NCBI RefSeq assembly: GCF_039555335.1
Contig: NC_092640.1
Coordinates: 31,936,204-32,000,203 of the forward strand
Direction: 5' to 3'
Origin: Amphiura filiformis
Lineage: Eukaryota; Echinodermata; Ophiuroidea; Amphilepidida; Amphiuridae
Length of the DNA stretch: 64,000 nucleotides
Positions 48,655-58,545 of the stretch are shown here, piece by piece. The notes beneath the pieces were generated by a model. That model was given only the letters and a program-made list of their open reading frames with translations, was not told the origin of the DNA and did not search any database. How positions within the stretch are numbered: position 1 is the first letter of the stretch; each line of letters begins with the position of its first letter. The position numbers and the translations under genes are program-made.

Positions 48655-48901
48655 CACTATCCCCGCGCGGGTGTCGACTGCAGACGATCAGTTTCAATTA
48701 TTTTTTTTAATTAAAAAATTTCAGAAATATACATTTTTATGACCATATTTGCAATCAGTGTGAAAAATGCATTAAAATGAGTACAAACAAGCCTAGTATT
48801 GGTTCAGTAGTTCTTGAGATAGCTCTTGATATTTTGGGAAAACATCTCGAAACTTGGACTTTTTATGTTGAAGCCTATGCCTATGATTAGCATGCAGAGC
48901 A
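48655..48901. mobile_element. TTAA-flanked MITE, copy 1
   Basis: TTAA borders both ends (48651-48654 and 48902-48905). The interior, starting CCCCGCGCGGGTGTCGACTG and including ACAAGCCTAGTATTGGTTCA, matches 61952-62184 in inverted orientation. Ends are poorly inverted. Non-autonomous; TTAA suggests piggyBac-type mobilisation. Confidence 0.75.
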
Positions 48902-49359
48902 TTAAAGAGACCAAGCACCAGACAAATATTTCCCTTGCCTAAATCAGACTGATATGCGAGGCTTTTTAAGTTTCTCTTTGTATTTTATTTATTTAACAGG
49001 AAAACGTAGTTAGGGTAGAGGATTTAATAAAATACTTCGTCATAAATTTATTTGAATCGTAGGATACAATATCGGTTAAAAGGGTGCTTTTAATCTGTTT
49101 TAACACAATTAGAACCTTTCTCCAAATTAATATTTATACGGGACGAAACCCTCAAAATTGCTCTGACTATAGGCAGGTTTTTCAAAGCCATTGGGCTTAG
49201 GACCAATTAGTCCCAGAGCATTTATAGTCTTAGAGTATGGCATTTGCTTTTTTACTTTCAAACATGTTAAACAAATAATGTTCAACATTTTATTATGCGT
49301 ATAACCTTCTACTAGTAGTCTTCAACTTTTGATAATGTGAAGTTCAAAGGTAGACTCAT
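48902..49359. other. Non-coding interval
   Basis: AT-rich, no gene recognised. Confidence 0.35.
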
Positions 49360-49505
49360 ATAAATGGGCTCTCACACAGGGAGTGTGGATTTCGAATGGG
49401 GCTCCTGCGTGAGCAGCTCCAGTTGAAATTCACACTCCCTGTGTGGGAGATTAAAGTCAAGTCTTCCATAGGAGGCGTATGGATTTCATCTGCAATAGCC
49501 CCATG
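49360..49505. mobile_element. Palindromic MITE copy, left end truncated
   Basis: TCACACAGGGAGTGTGGATTTC..GAATGGGGCTCC at the left and GTTGAAATTCACACTCCCTG..GGATTTCATCTGCAATAGCCC at the right belong to the family at 12372-12566. Its left terminal part is lost. Confidence 0.65.
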
Positions 49506-49879
49506 TCGTATCGGTACGATTAGCCTCGTAGCTTACGAAGTCTTGCCTCTCCCAGAGTTTTGAGAATCTATTTTGCTTATACAGGGTGTCTCAATAAAAA
49601 TAGGCCCTGTGGATCGGGGAATGTAACTTAAAATATCCGCCGTAAAAATAAAAGTTTCTTACAGATTCAAAATTATTGAAGTGTCTTCTATAGATTGGTG
49701 CATAAAGCATCAAAATCCGTTCACGCGTCACAGAGATAATTGGGAAACTACAAATAGACTCATTTTTGGACCTTTCCAATGGGACAATACACATTAACAA
49801 GAATGTGCTGCATTGTAGTTTAGAATTGAAGAAATTAATGCAGTTAAGGGTTGACTAAGTATTGTTGGTCGAAACAGTC

Positions 49880-50175
49880 AAAAAGATCGATTTTCATTAT
49901 ATTAATCAATATATTATTGAAAAAAAAACACCTTGATGTTTTGAAAACTTCATACTTTGAAAACTTGCTTGATTTATTGTTGTTAATGAGTTATGTACGT
50001 TTTACAAAAGTGATGTTGTTTCATCCCTATTTACAACATAACTCGAGAACCACAGGACCTATAAAAGTATATATGTAATATCAATGCAATTTTTGCCAAA
50101 GCTCACTGCCATTCGCAATATGATGTGAACTACCAACTCACAATAGTTTGAAATAGTGTAAAACCTTAACTCCCA
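49880..50175 (-). repeat. Dispersed copy of the TLR 3'-flank repeat core
   Basis: Reverse-complemented, GGTAGTTCACATCATATTGCG, TTTGGCAAAAATTGCATTGA, CTTTTGTAAAACGTACATAA and CAATAAATCAAGCAAGTTTT match 6165-6470 and 21330-21590. Its presence here shows that the block behind the TLRs is part of a mobile repeat. Confidence 0.75.
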
Positions 50176-50349
50176 GTGTTGCTATGTAGAAGATAACTTG
50201 CCTGATCAGCAACTATGCCTCTTTTCTGTTATTGGTGTTGCTTATCAATTTTTGTTTATTTCGCCATCAATTTACTATCACTTGGACATTTCATTTTGAG
50301 GGAACCAATTTCTTTTGAATCAAACATTTCAGCCACTTCAATATAAAGT

Positions 50350-50987
50350 TCAGCCCTACTGTATGGTTAACAGATGTATGAACAGCGTCATTTTCACGTA
50401 TTTTTTGTGGGACCTGAGAGCACATCAGACATATCGAATTGCATTTCAAAAACGAAAACAAGGGATATACTTCTGATATCAATTTCTTTTTAAATTCGCG
50501 ATTTAATGCCATTTTATGGCAAATGATTAAAAATTGATATTTTTTAAATTTAACAGTCCTCGAAGTAAATTGTATAAATCTAATGATATGTACGTATACT
50601 TAAAGTGTATGTAACTGCGACAAAAAGCCGTCTATCATATGGAAATTTTGACTCTTCATATTGAAGATAAAGATTTTTCCCCCAAAACACAAAACACACA
50701 AACAATAGGTCTTTTGGGGGGAAAACTCGATATCTTTAATATAAAAGGTGTACATATCATTAGATTTATGAAGTTTACTTCGAGGATGGTTAAATATCAA
50801 AAATACAAAAAAATATCAAATTTGAATCATTTGAATAAAATGTGTGTTATGTCGCGAATTTCAAAAAAATACAAAAATATTTGATATCAGAAGGACATTC
50901 CTCGCATTCAGAATTCAATTCGATATTTCTGATGTGCTCTCAGGTCCCACAAAAATTACTGCGCAAATGTTGCTATCCGAGCCCTTA
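50350..50987. mobile_element. Diverged palindromic MITE nested in the mariner-like element
   Basis: TTTGTGGGACCTGAGAGCACAT..CAGACATATCGAATTGCATTTC is mirrored by GATATTTCTGATGTGCTCTC..AGGTCCCACAAAAA. Same family as 43683-44342 but more decayed. Confidence 0.8.
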
Positions 50988-51326
50988 ACCCAAAGAGAAA
51001 CGTGTGAAGAACATTCTTTGGGTGATTGATTGATATTGATTTTGAACTCATACTCAGCAACACTTGGCGTTTCCTTTTATTTCTTTTATAATAAACTACA
51101 CATTTATGTTTATGTGTACTACCCCATTGGAATGGTCCAAAAATGAGTCTGTTTGTACAAATTCAATTAGCTCAGTGACGCGTGAACGGATTTGGATCAT
51201 TTTTGCACCATTGTTAAGCAGACACTTCATGGTTATTGAATCTTTAAGAATTTTTTTATTTTACTGCCGATATTTTAAGTTATGCTCCAATTTCCATAGG
51301 GCCTATTTTTATTGAGACACCCTGTA

Positions 51327-51907
51327 CAAGTAGGACTTGATGCCACATTCACCACACGTAGGTAAGTATTTTTGTTGCCACGGAGATTATAAACAAACCT
51401 CTCTTCAACGCTGACCGCTGTCATCACCGCCATTTTTGCTCTTCGAGATTTTAAACCCTTTTATATTCTCTTCTCCCACAGGTGAATGACACATACATGA
51501 CGAATACATGGGCATAGTTTTCATAAGACGGCCCCCATAGGCACTACTGTCTTTCGTACAGAGCCCCTGATTGGTTAATTATATACATGATATAATCATC
51601 TGACTAACCAATCAAAACAGACTTTCTATATCTCTTAGCACTTTTAAACTTAATCTACCCTACTGGCCATATCTCTGATTGTTTTAATAAATCCCCCTCA
51701 ATTTTTTTTCCATGGGTGATGTCCCCCAAGAAAACCTAATAGAAGTAAAAAAAAAAGTATTGATTCGGTCGATTCACAATACGATGCGCCTCCAGCGTTT
51801 GCTGGGAAGAGGTGAACATACGCAGCATAATAGGAAAATGTCGACATCCAATGCCCGCGTAATACGAGTACAACACAGGAACATAGTGTGTGTTTAAATT
51901 TCAATTA
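51327..51907. other. Non-coding interval
   Basis: TGATTGGTTAATTATATACA and its partial mirror ATCATCTGACTAACCAATCA lie near 51570-51620. No gene. Confidence 0.4.
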
Positions 51908-52104
51908 ATTCGCCACTTGCACGGTTCCGCCATTATGCACTATGTGCGGGGAGAGCCTCGAACTGGCAGCATACATGAATGGGAATTGAACCAGTCATAT
52001 GACATTCTGTGTAAGGTTACGTAATTCTTCCTTTCATGTATGCTGCCAGTTCGAGGCTCTCCCCGCATATAGTGCATAATGGCGGAACCGTGCAAGTGGC
52101 GAAT
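51908..52104. repeat. 197-bp near-perfect hairpin
   Basis: Arms 51908-51984 and 52028-52104 are inverted copies with only a few mismatches (ATTCGCCACTTGCACGGTTC..CACTATGTGCGGGGAGAGCC), around a 43-base loop. GC content is higher than the surroundings. Could be a young MITE or the source of a double-stranded RNA. It does not match the other palindromic families in the window. Confidence 0.85.
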
Positions 52105-52978
52105 AAGGATGTTACACGCCAATGCGCAGTAAAACTGTAATTTACAAATATCAAAATAATCCTTCATTTTGGGTTAAATAGTCTGAAATTGAACAATTTC
52201 ACAACTTGAAACAGGCAAAGAAATTATTTGTTCCGTTAGCCTCTAAATTTTAATGCTTCCGCCGACACTGGATGATACAGTTAATATTAATCAAATACTA
52301 TTTAAATGGATTATCGCCTTTCCTGTACTACACATGTAGTAAGAATGTGGTTGGAATCTGAACAATCAAGGATTTAGACCTAACATCACTTTCTTCATTT
52401 TTCCTTCCTAAATTGCACAAATCAGAGGTCATTCACACAAAATTATACCAAAGAGATAAATGTAGTAAATTAATAAATAGATCTATTTATAATTATAAAT
52501 GAAACGTATTGCAGTATTTTTAATATCTTAATCCATTTACTCAAATTAATAATTATGTATTTTGGTACACACATATCCGTGAAAAGCTCCATGAATTAAC
52601 TATATCCAAGTTTCCAAGTTTTATTAACCATATCTTCATCGAGCCATGAAATGCTATTGGGATATGAATTGCTTGGTCTAATTGTATGGCCTGAAATGCG
52701 GTTGGGGATATGAACTGCGTGTCTAATTCCCAGTCTAATTCAGTGGCCTGATTGTGCCGCAAAAAGCTACATACTTCGCACCAGTAATTAACTGGGCGCA
52801 TTTGATACGCAGGGATTAAGTTGTACCAGATCTGGAATTTACGTATTCAGGTGCGCTTTCCAGATATGAGAGTGGCGACTAAGAGCTACCAAGACGTCGT
52901 GAAGCTATAACCCTGCAGACTCCTGTGAACCCCGTGTGAATTTTAGAAACAAATAGGTAAATTTATCCCGGTAAATTT
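52105..52978. other. Non-coding interval
   Basis: AT-rich. GGGATATGAATTGC/GGGATATGAACTGC (52665 and 52708) are two short direct repeats. No gene recognised. Confidence 0.35.
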
Positions 52979-53389
52979 ATGATATCAGATTTTATTAAAT
53001 CTATAGTGTCATTTCTTAATTCCATTGACCCACAATTGGCAGAATCATGGTTTCAAGTCATAAGTTATAGTGGCATTGCAAATACTTTAAATAGTACAAA
53101 CATGGCGTTTAATGTCCTAAAATGGGAAAATAAACTAAATTTGATCGATTTGAACTTACTTAACCGCGCTCTTGTGTTTGTTTCTTTACGGCTAGCACAC
53201 TGTACCCAAGAGATCCTATTCCCAGGTGTGCAGACAAGGGTGGAGCGTATCGCCGAAGAATATTATAAGTTCAAGACCTTATTGGCGCCAATTCGTCATG
53301 GTCGAGTTTGCGCCAAAAATCGGGCATATATCTATGTGGCTTGTAAACTATTAGGGCATAAACCCTTAAGGCTTGTTTTGGCTTGTTAA
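52979..53389 (+). CDS. Hypothetical 136-codon open frame
   Basis: Longest frame in the right half that is not simple repeat or transposon. The product begins MISDFIKSIVSFLNSIDPQL, has no signal peptide or membrane helix, and contains hydrophobic heptad-like stretches (LNLIDLNLLNRALVFVSLRL) and a basic Cys-containing end (GRVCAKNRAYIYVACKLLGH). I do not recognise a family. It may be a single exon or a chance frame: neither a poly(A) signal nor a homologue elsewhere in the window supports it. Confidence 0.2.
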   Translation: MISDFIKSIVSFLNSIDPQLAESWFQVISYSGIANTLNSTNMAFNVLKWENKLNLIDLNLLNRALVFVSLRLAHCTQEILFPGVQTRVERIAEEYYKFKTLLAPIRHGRVCAKNRAYIYVACKLLGHKPLRLVLAC

Positions 53390-53784
53390 AAATTTATTTA
53401 AATATCAAAACGGCGTATGTGATGTACATAAGTTTGCACATTTTAACCAACCTGGGTGAATGATTATAGGTGGATTTATTTACGCAGACAGATTGGAGTT
53501 CCTCTGTGGCCTCATTAACTACTTGTAGTAATTGCTGAACTTTGGCTGATCTCTTGAGCCGACAAGTGAATCGCATCTCCAGTTCCTTGTCCTTCGTTTT
53601 CTTCTTTCAAATATTGAGGGCGCATTTATGGGTACCAATAAAATAATATCTGTCTGAATAAAAAAAAAAGGAAAAAAGAGGAAAACGTAATGAGCAATAT
53701 CGGTGGGGAAAATAAATCAATTAAATATGAGACAAAACGATATAGAACGGCACATAAACGTATGCATTGAGACCGGTAATAGGT
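53390..53784. other. Non-coding interval
   Basis: No gene or repeat recognised apart from an A-rich patch near 53660-53690. Confidence 0.35.
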
Positions 53785-53879
53785 CTGTCACACTACGACG
53801 GACTGGATCAACGTACATCACCGAATACAAAAATATTTTATTCGGTGGAAAAATCACCAGTTCGGCAGAAGATTCGGTG

Positions 53880-54085
53880 GGATTTTGGGTCCGATTCCCG
53901 TTCGTCTCTCTATGCGTTGTGGCCGCTAATAATCCTGCAGGCGTCTTATATCCGATCGTTCAACGTCCGACAAATGACCGGATTTGAGGGTCCGATTCCC
54001 GTTCGTTTCTCTATGCGTTGTGGCCGCTAATAATCCTGCAGGCGTTTTATATTCAATCGTTCAACGTCCGACAAATGACCGGCGA
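53880..54085. repeat. Tandem repeat, two ~104-bp units
   Basis: GGGTCCGATTCCCGTTCG, CTATGCGTTGTGGCCGCTAA, TAATCCTGCAGGCGT and CGTTCAACGTCCGACAAATG occur twice, about 104 bp apart, with few differences. Confidence 0.9.
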
Positions 54086-55300
54086 ATCCGTGGCATGTGG
54101 CACCAACAGGGACGTCCACCCTATCAGAAAAGTGGGGAGGAGAGGGTGTTTGAGAGGGTTTTGACCCCTTAGAGGCAGTGACGTAGCAAGCACTTTTTCA
54201 GAGGGTGAACAAAGTGGGGAAAGACAACTTTAAGGGGAAAACTTTGACGAAAATGGTCAAATATTGGCTAATAAGTACAAAAGGGCTACAAATCTTATAT
54301 ATCAGGGCAACCAGCGTCCGGGGGCAATAGAGATGAGAAACCTTTGGACAATGGAGGCCCAATTGAAGCCACTTGTCATTTTTTGTATCAATTTTAGCAC
54401 TATTATTGGGTACTATATTAGTTTGAAACAGCCGCAAATTGGTGCAACGAAAGCCTAATTGAAGCCATTGAAAAGTTTTCACCATTATTGTATAATATAA
54501 ACAATTGTTTTAAAAATAACACGTGGATGTCCATAGCAGAAGCAAAAAGGAAGACTTGTTTATTTTTCAAACTGAAGGTCCAATTGAAGCCATTTGCATG
54601 GGGACTGTAGGGCCTATATATTTATACATTATTAGGCCTAGGCCTATTGTGTAAAAATTTAGTTTTAAAAATGGAAAAAACAATGGAAAATTGTTTTTGG
54701 TGCATCATTTTTACACTATTATTGCTTTAAACAAAAACCAAAGAAGGCCCGAACTGAATTTGCAAAATTTAAAATGTTACACTGATCCACTGACACTTAG
54801 ATATAAGACTTCAGACTCATAATTTCAGGTAAAGCATGCATGGATTGATATGTTAAAGTCAGTAATAGACCTAAGTCCGTCTTAAATACTGACTTTGGTG
54901 ACAAATGTCACGGGCCCTACATATCGACGGGCCGGTAGTAATTTTCACAGGCTTTGAGGCCAAGGAACCACATTTAAGCACTGCCTATAATAATCACAGG
55001 CCTATACTTAGGCTTACTATATACTATCCTGGGCCTACTCAATAACGTACAATTTACCGTTTCCATGTTTCTCTTCTTTTTCTTTCTTGTCAATCACTAA
55101 AACTGGTAGGAATTTGATATTGCGTCCTCTACCCTTCAGAAAGTGCCCTCTCTCAATACTACTTACATGCATGCATAGGCCTACTAAATTACGTGCAATT
55201 TAACTTTTCTCTTCTCTTCTCTCTTCAATTTTTCTCACTTTCTTTTCTTTTTCTCTCCTTTCCCTTTTTTCTACTTGCCAGTCACTAAAGTACTGGGGAA
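54086..55300. other. Interior of the long CTGTCACACTAC element
   Basis: No coding. A run of AGGCCTA motifs (54610-54650) and CTCTTCTCTTTTTCTTT-type pyrimidine stretches (55070-55270). AATTGAAGCCA recurs at 54362, 54458 and 54582. CACCCTTCAGAAAGT occurs at 55130 and 55320 in a ~190-bp direct repeat. Confidence 0.5.
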
Positions 55301-55439
55301 ATATGATATTGCGTCACACACCCTTCAGAAAGTCCCCCCCATGATCGATGCACATGTTCGCCATAGGCCTACATCCGGCACAAGCGCCTGCGAAACCTTG
55401 CAAACACCTGCGGTATATAAACGAAAGAATAACGAACAA

Positions 55440-56096
55440 ACCCAGGGTATTATACAGAACAGTACGAACACACATCGGACAGCTTCCGAACATGTGTATT
55501 CGGCACACTCCGTTTCAAGTTTTGTGCATGCACAAAACTTGAAACGTATAATCGACGGACTAAACAAACATCACCTAACACGAAACGCATTTGGCGGATA
55601 ATAGCAGGACATATGAAGAACATAAAACGAACATTGACGAACACTAACGGATTTGCTAAAATACCATCCGTTTCTTATACGGAAGACCTATCCGGTGTAG
55701 TGTGACACTAACACGGTCTGGGTCAACGTACATCACAATATGCTATCCGGTGGTGAAGGCCTCACAGGAACGTATTTGCAACGAACACGGGCCGAGTGCA
55801 ACGAACAAAGAACGAACATGAACGAAAGGAGAGCGAACAAACTCCGGCAATATGCAGCACCATACGAACACACATCGGATAAATACCGAACATGTGTATT
55901 CGGTACACTTGTTTCAAGTTTTGTGCATGCACAAAACTTGCCGACGGACTTAACGAACATCACCTAACACGAAACGCATTTGGCGGATGATAGCAGGACA
56001 TAAAAGAACATAAAACGATCATTGACGAACAACAACGGATTTACTAAAATACCATCCGTTTCTTGTACGGAAGACCTATTCGGTGTAGTGTGACAG
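55440..56096. repeat. ~400-bp direct repeat pair with a strong central palindrome
   Basis: About 55465-55713 and 55868-56096 share CGAACACACATCGGA, CCGAACATGTGTATTCGG, the palindrome, CATCACCTAACACGAAACGC, ATTTGGCGGATRATAGCAGG and CCATCCGTTTCTTRTACGG. The palindrome is perfect over 36 bases at 55511-55546 (half-site CGTTTCAAGTTTTGTGCA) and over 26 bases at 55915-55940. Confidence 0.9.
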
Positions 56097-56404
56097 AAGC
56101 ATTAAGACTAGACTAAGAAACAAATACAGTAACAGTAGTAAACCAACATAAATACAGAGTTAACATGATGTCCATTGTTATAAAAAAAGGAATTCTTCTA
56201 CTGAGAAATTCTTAATTATATAATAGCAGCCTTTATCTTGGTTTCTAAAAGTATTTATATGTTTTAATCTTTCTACTATACGAAAGTCATACTTTTTGGT
56301 TTATAATATTTAAATATGCGAATATCTAAGCAAAAATATTATACCAATTACAACTTTCTTTTTGTAAAATTTGGTGGCTCTGAAAAGAGCCGTTTAGTAT
56401 TATA

Positions 56405-56745
56405 GTTTATGATTAAGACCTTTCTAAGCAGTCCAGACTAGGACCTGATACCGAATAATGAAACCTGCCTAGGTTTCAATCTTGATGGAGGCGATTGCGA
56501 GTCCTTTTCTGGACTCTAACTAAAAAACATTAGTGCAGGCCTGAGGCCGTGGACTTCCATAGTGAGGACTTGCAACTAATCGCGTTCCAATATATTAATA
56601 GCCCCGCAGGGCATGAAAGCAATTATTTATGATTAAGATTGTGAGCCTTTTCAAGTCCAGATTAGGATTTAATACAGAATGATGAAACCTGTCTAAGTTT
56701 CAATCTTGAGGATGGGGACTGTGATTCCTGGACTTGAATTTGAAA
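56405..56745. repeat. Direct repeat, two ~115-bp copies
   Basis: TTTATGATTAAGA, AGTCCAGAYTAGGA, GAATRATGAAACCTG and TTTCAATCTTGA occur at 56408-56520 and 56627-56740, diverged. Confidence 0.75.
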
Positions 56746-57555
56746 CCGAATCCTTACTAGAAACCGATACCGAGTGACGTTTCTAACAGAAAACATCGCG
56801 ATTTATCATGTATCTGATGCACTCTCATTGGTCGATATATTTACTTGGTATATCAGTATTATTATGATGACTGGAGGATGTCATTGTAATGATTTCCACC
56901 TGTATATATCCTGCGCCAAAAAAGCAACCGAACACTTGGAAAAAATCCTACTTTTAAAACTAAATTATATTTGGGTAAAATAATTTTTGTAATAGGTGCG
57001 CTATCTAATCCTGCCCATTATGACACCCCATTGAATCCAATGTGACCTCAAGAAGTAAAGTTACAAGCATTTGAAAAGGTCCATTTTCAAAAATTACAAA
57101 GTATGGATTTCAACTGGAATAACCCATTTAATATAAAAACATCACTGTCGAGAAACCAAAAATGAATATCACGTGACATGAATTTGGTGAAAATGATTTT
57201 TTGACATGTCATAGTTTTGTGACGTAAGCATCAATGTGTAATAACGTTTCCACGTATTCTTTGAATCCACAGATGACAATACAAGAATGCCACCAGCATG
57301 ATTAGTCACTTATAGACATATTCTATTTTGGATTTGCGATGCGTTCGGCAAGTTTGCGTAAAAGTGGGACCCAACTTCTTTGTGTTAAATCGAGCCTAGG
57401 CTGAATAAGAAAATGTTAATCAGTTTTTTGACACCATGACCCCGAAATAATCACACATAATCGTTCAGAAAGTAAACATTTTATTCCAATCATTTTATTC
57501 CACTTACACTTTGAGACGTCGGAACACTGTTGATGTGACTCTCGAACGAACACAA
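56746..57555. other. Non-coding interval
   Basis: GGATTTCAACTGGAATAACCCA at 57108-57130 is a terminal scrap of the palindromic MITE family. No gene. Confidence 0.4.
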
Positions 57556-57559
57556 CAAG

Positions 57560-57622
57560 GTGCAACAGGTTAGCTTACTCTATTGCTAACGAGACGGTTG
57601 TGGGTTCGAGTCCCATCAACTT
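57560..57622 (+). repeat. tRNA-derived remnant (Ser-like anticodon loop)
   Basis: TATTGCTAACGAGA resembles an anticodon arm with GCT, and TGTGGGTTCGAGTCCCATC is a good T-arm with B-box. The D-arm is reduced (AGGTTAGC) and the acceptor stem does not pair. Probably a tRNA pseudogene or SINE head rather than a working tRNA. Confidence 0.4.
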
Positions 57623-58440
57623 CAATTCCTTTCGCGATATTAATTGCACGATTTGTAGCTAAAATTAATTTTTGGCATATGCTTTATGTACAGCCAGAAT
57701 TGCCCAATTTTGAAAAGGTGTACTTACAGTATGACGTCAAAGTGACGTTGTGTAGACAATACATATTTTGGTATCACTGGTTATAACTATCCTTTGGTAT
57801 TATATAGCGGGTTGGTATTGAAATCCATATGGGGTGGTACAAGCGCGTACCCAAAAAATACGCCTGTAAGACAAGGTTTAAAAGGGATGAGACATTTTTA
57901 TGTAAATCAGTGTTATTGCTAATATATATATATTCCGTTTTATGATGGCATATTATATCTGCTTTTGCTTATTACCCTGAATCCATGAGCATTGATGATA
58001 GTATAAAATGTGGGTCCTATTCCTGCAATACGACATGTACGAGAACAAAGTCTTTAAAAATCATTATGGAACTTATCGCTATTGTCACTAATAGAGCTTT
58101 GTCCCGGTTTTGTAACAGCATATTTCATTTTTCATATAAAGCGGGAATGATTCAAATACCCAAATACCTGTCACTTGTTTTCAGTTGAAGGTCTTTGAAG
58201 ACATCATTCAAAAACTTTTTTTAAATTGGTGCAATTCGGCTAGAAGAAAATAACCTCTCCATTATTATTATGTACCTCTACTATGAAATAATCACACTCG
58301 AGAGAGTTGTTTAATTTTAAAGGATAATAAATACAAGTGCCTAGATTTTACCAACGTTTTGACAACGTTAGTATGGTTACTTTAAATGAAAAATCACTGT
58401 TACAGTACCCACAGGGTTAATACAAAAGTTTTGAAGCCCC
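57623..58440. other. Non-coding interval
   Basis: Short chance frames only, no gene or repeat recognised. Confidence 0.35.
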
Positions 58441-58485
58441 TAGGATTTTTTTTTTTCAAACTGCAATAGCCAGTCTTTTAGCTCA

Positions 58486-58545
58486 TATGCAGTATACTAG
58501 AACGTATCAGATGAAAGTTCTATGTCCGTCAGAGTACATCTCCTG
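58486..58545. repeat. Short dispersed repeat, inverted partner at 61490-61535
   Basis: TATACTAGAACGTATCAGAT..GAAAGTTCTATGTCCG here corresponds to CGTATAGAACTTTCATCTGA..TGTGTTCTAGTATAGG at 61494-61530 on the other strand. Confidence 0.6.

Larger units (their letters stand above)
49582..51324. mobile_element. 1.74-kb mariner-like non-autonomous element, nested
   Basis: Ends CAGGGTGTCTCAATAAAAAT and ATTTTTATTGAGACACCCTG continue as inverted repeats for about 230 bp (TAACTTAAAATATC, CGTTCACGCGTCAC, CTCATTTTTGGACC, CCAATGGG). TA lies at 49580-49581 and 51325-51326, the mariner-type duplication. Inside are a TLR-flank-type repeat (49880-50175, inverted) and a diverged 640-bp palindromic MITE (50350-50987, kin of 43683-44342). 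No transposase. Confidence 0.85.
53785..56096. mobile_element. Tandem element with CTGTCACACTAC ends
   Basis: The left end CTGTCACACTACGACGG and right end GTGTAGTGTGACAG are inverted. A third terminus pair at about 55695-55725 (GTGTAGTGTGACACTAACACGG) marks a junction between a long copy (53785-55713) and a short copy (55703-56096). GATCAACGTACATCACC follows the first left end, and GGTCAACGTACATCACA the second. No transposase frame. No target duplication is clear. Confidence 0.65.
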
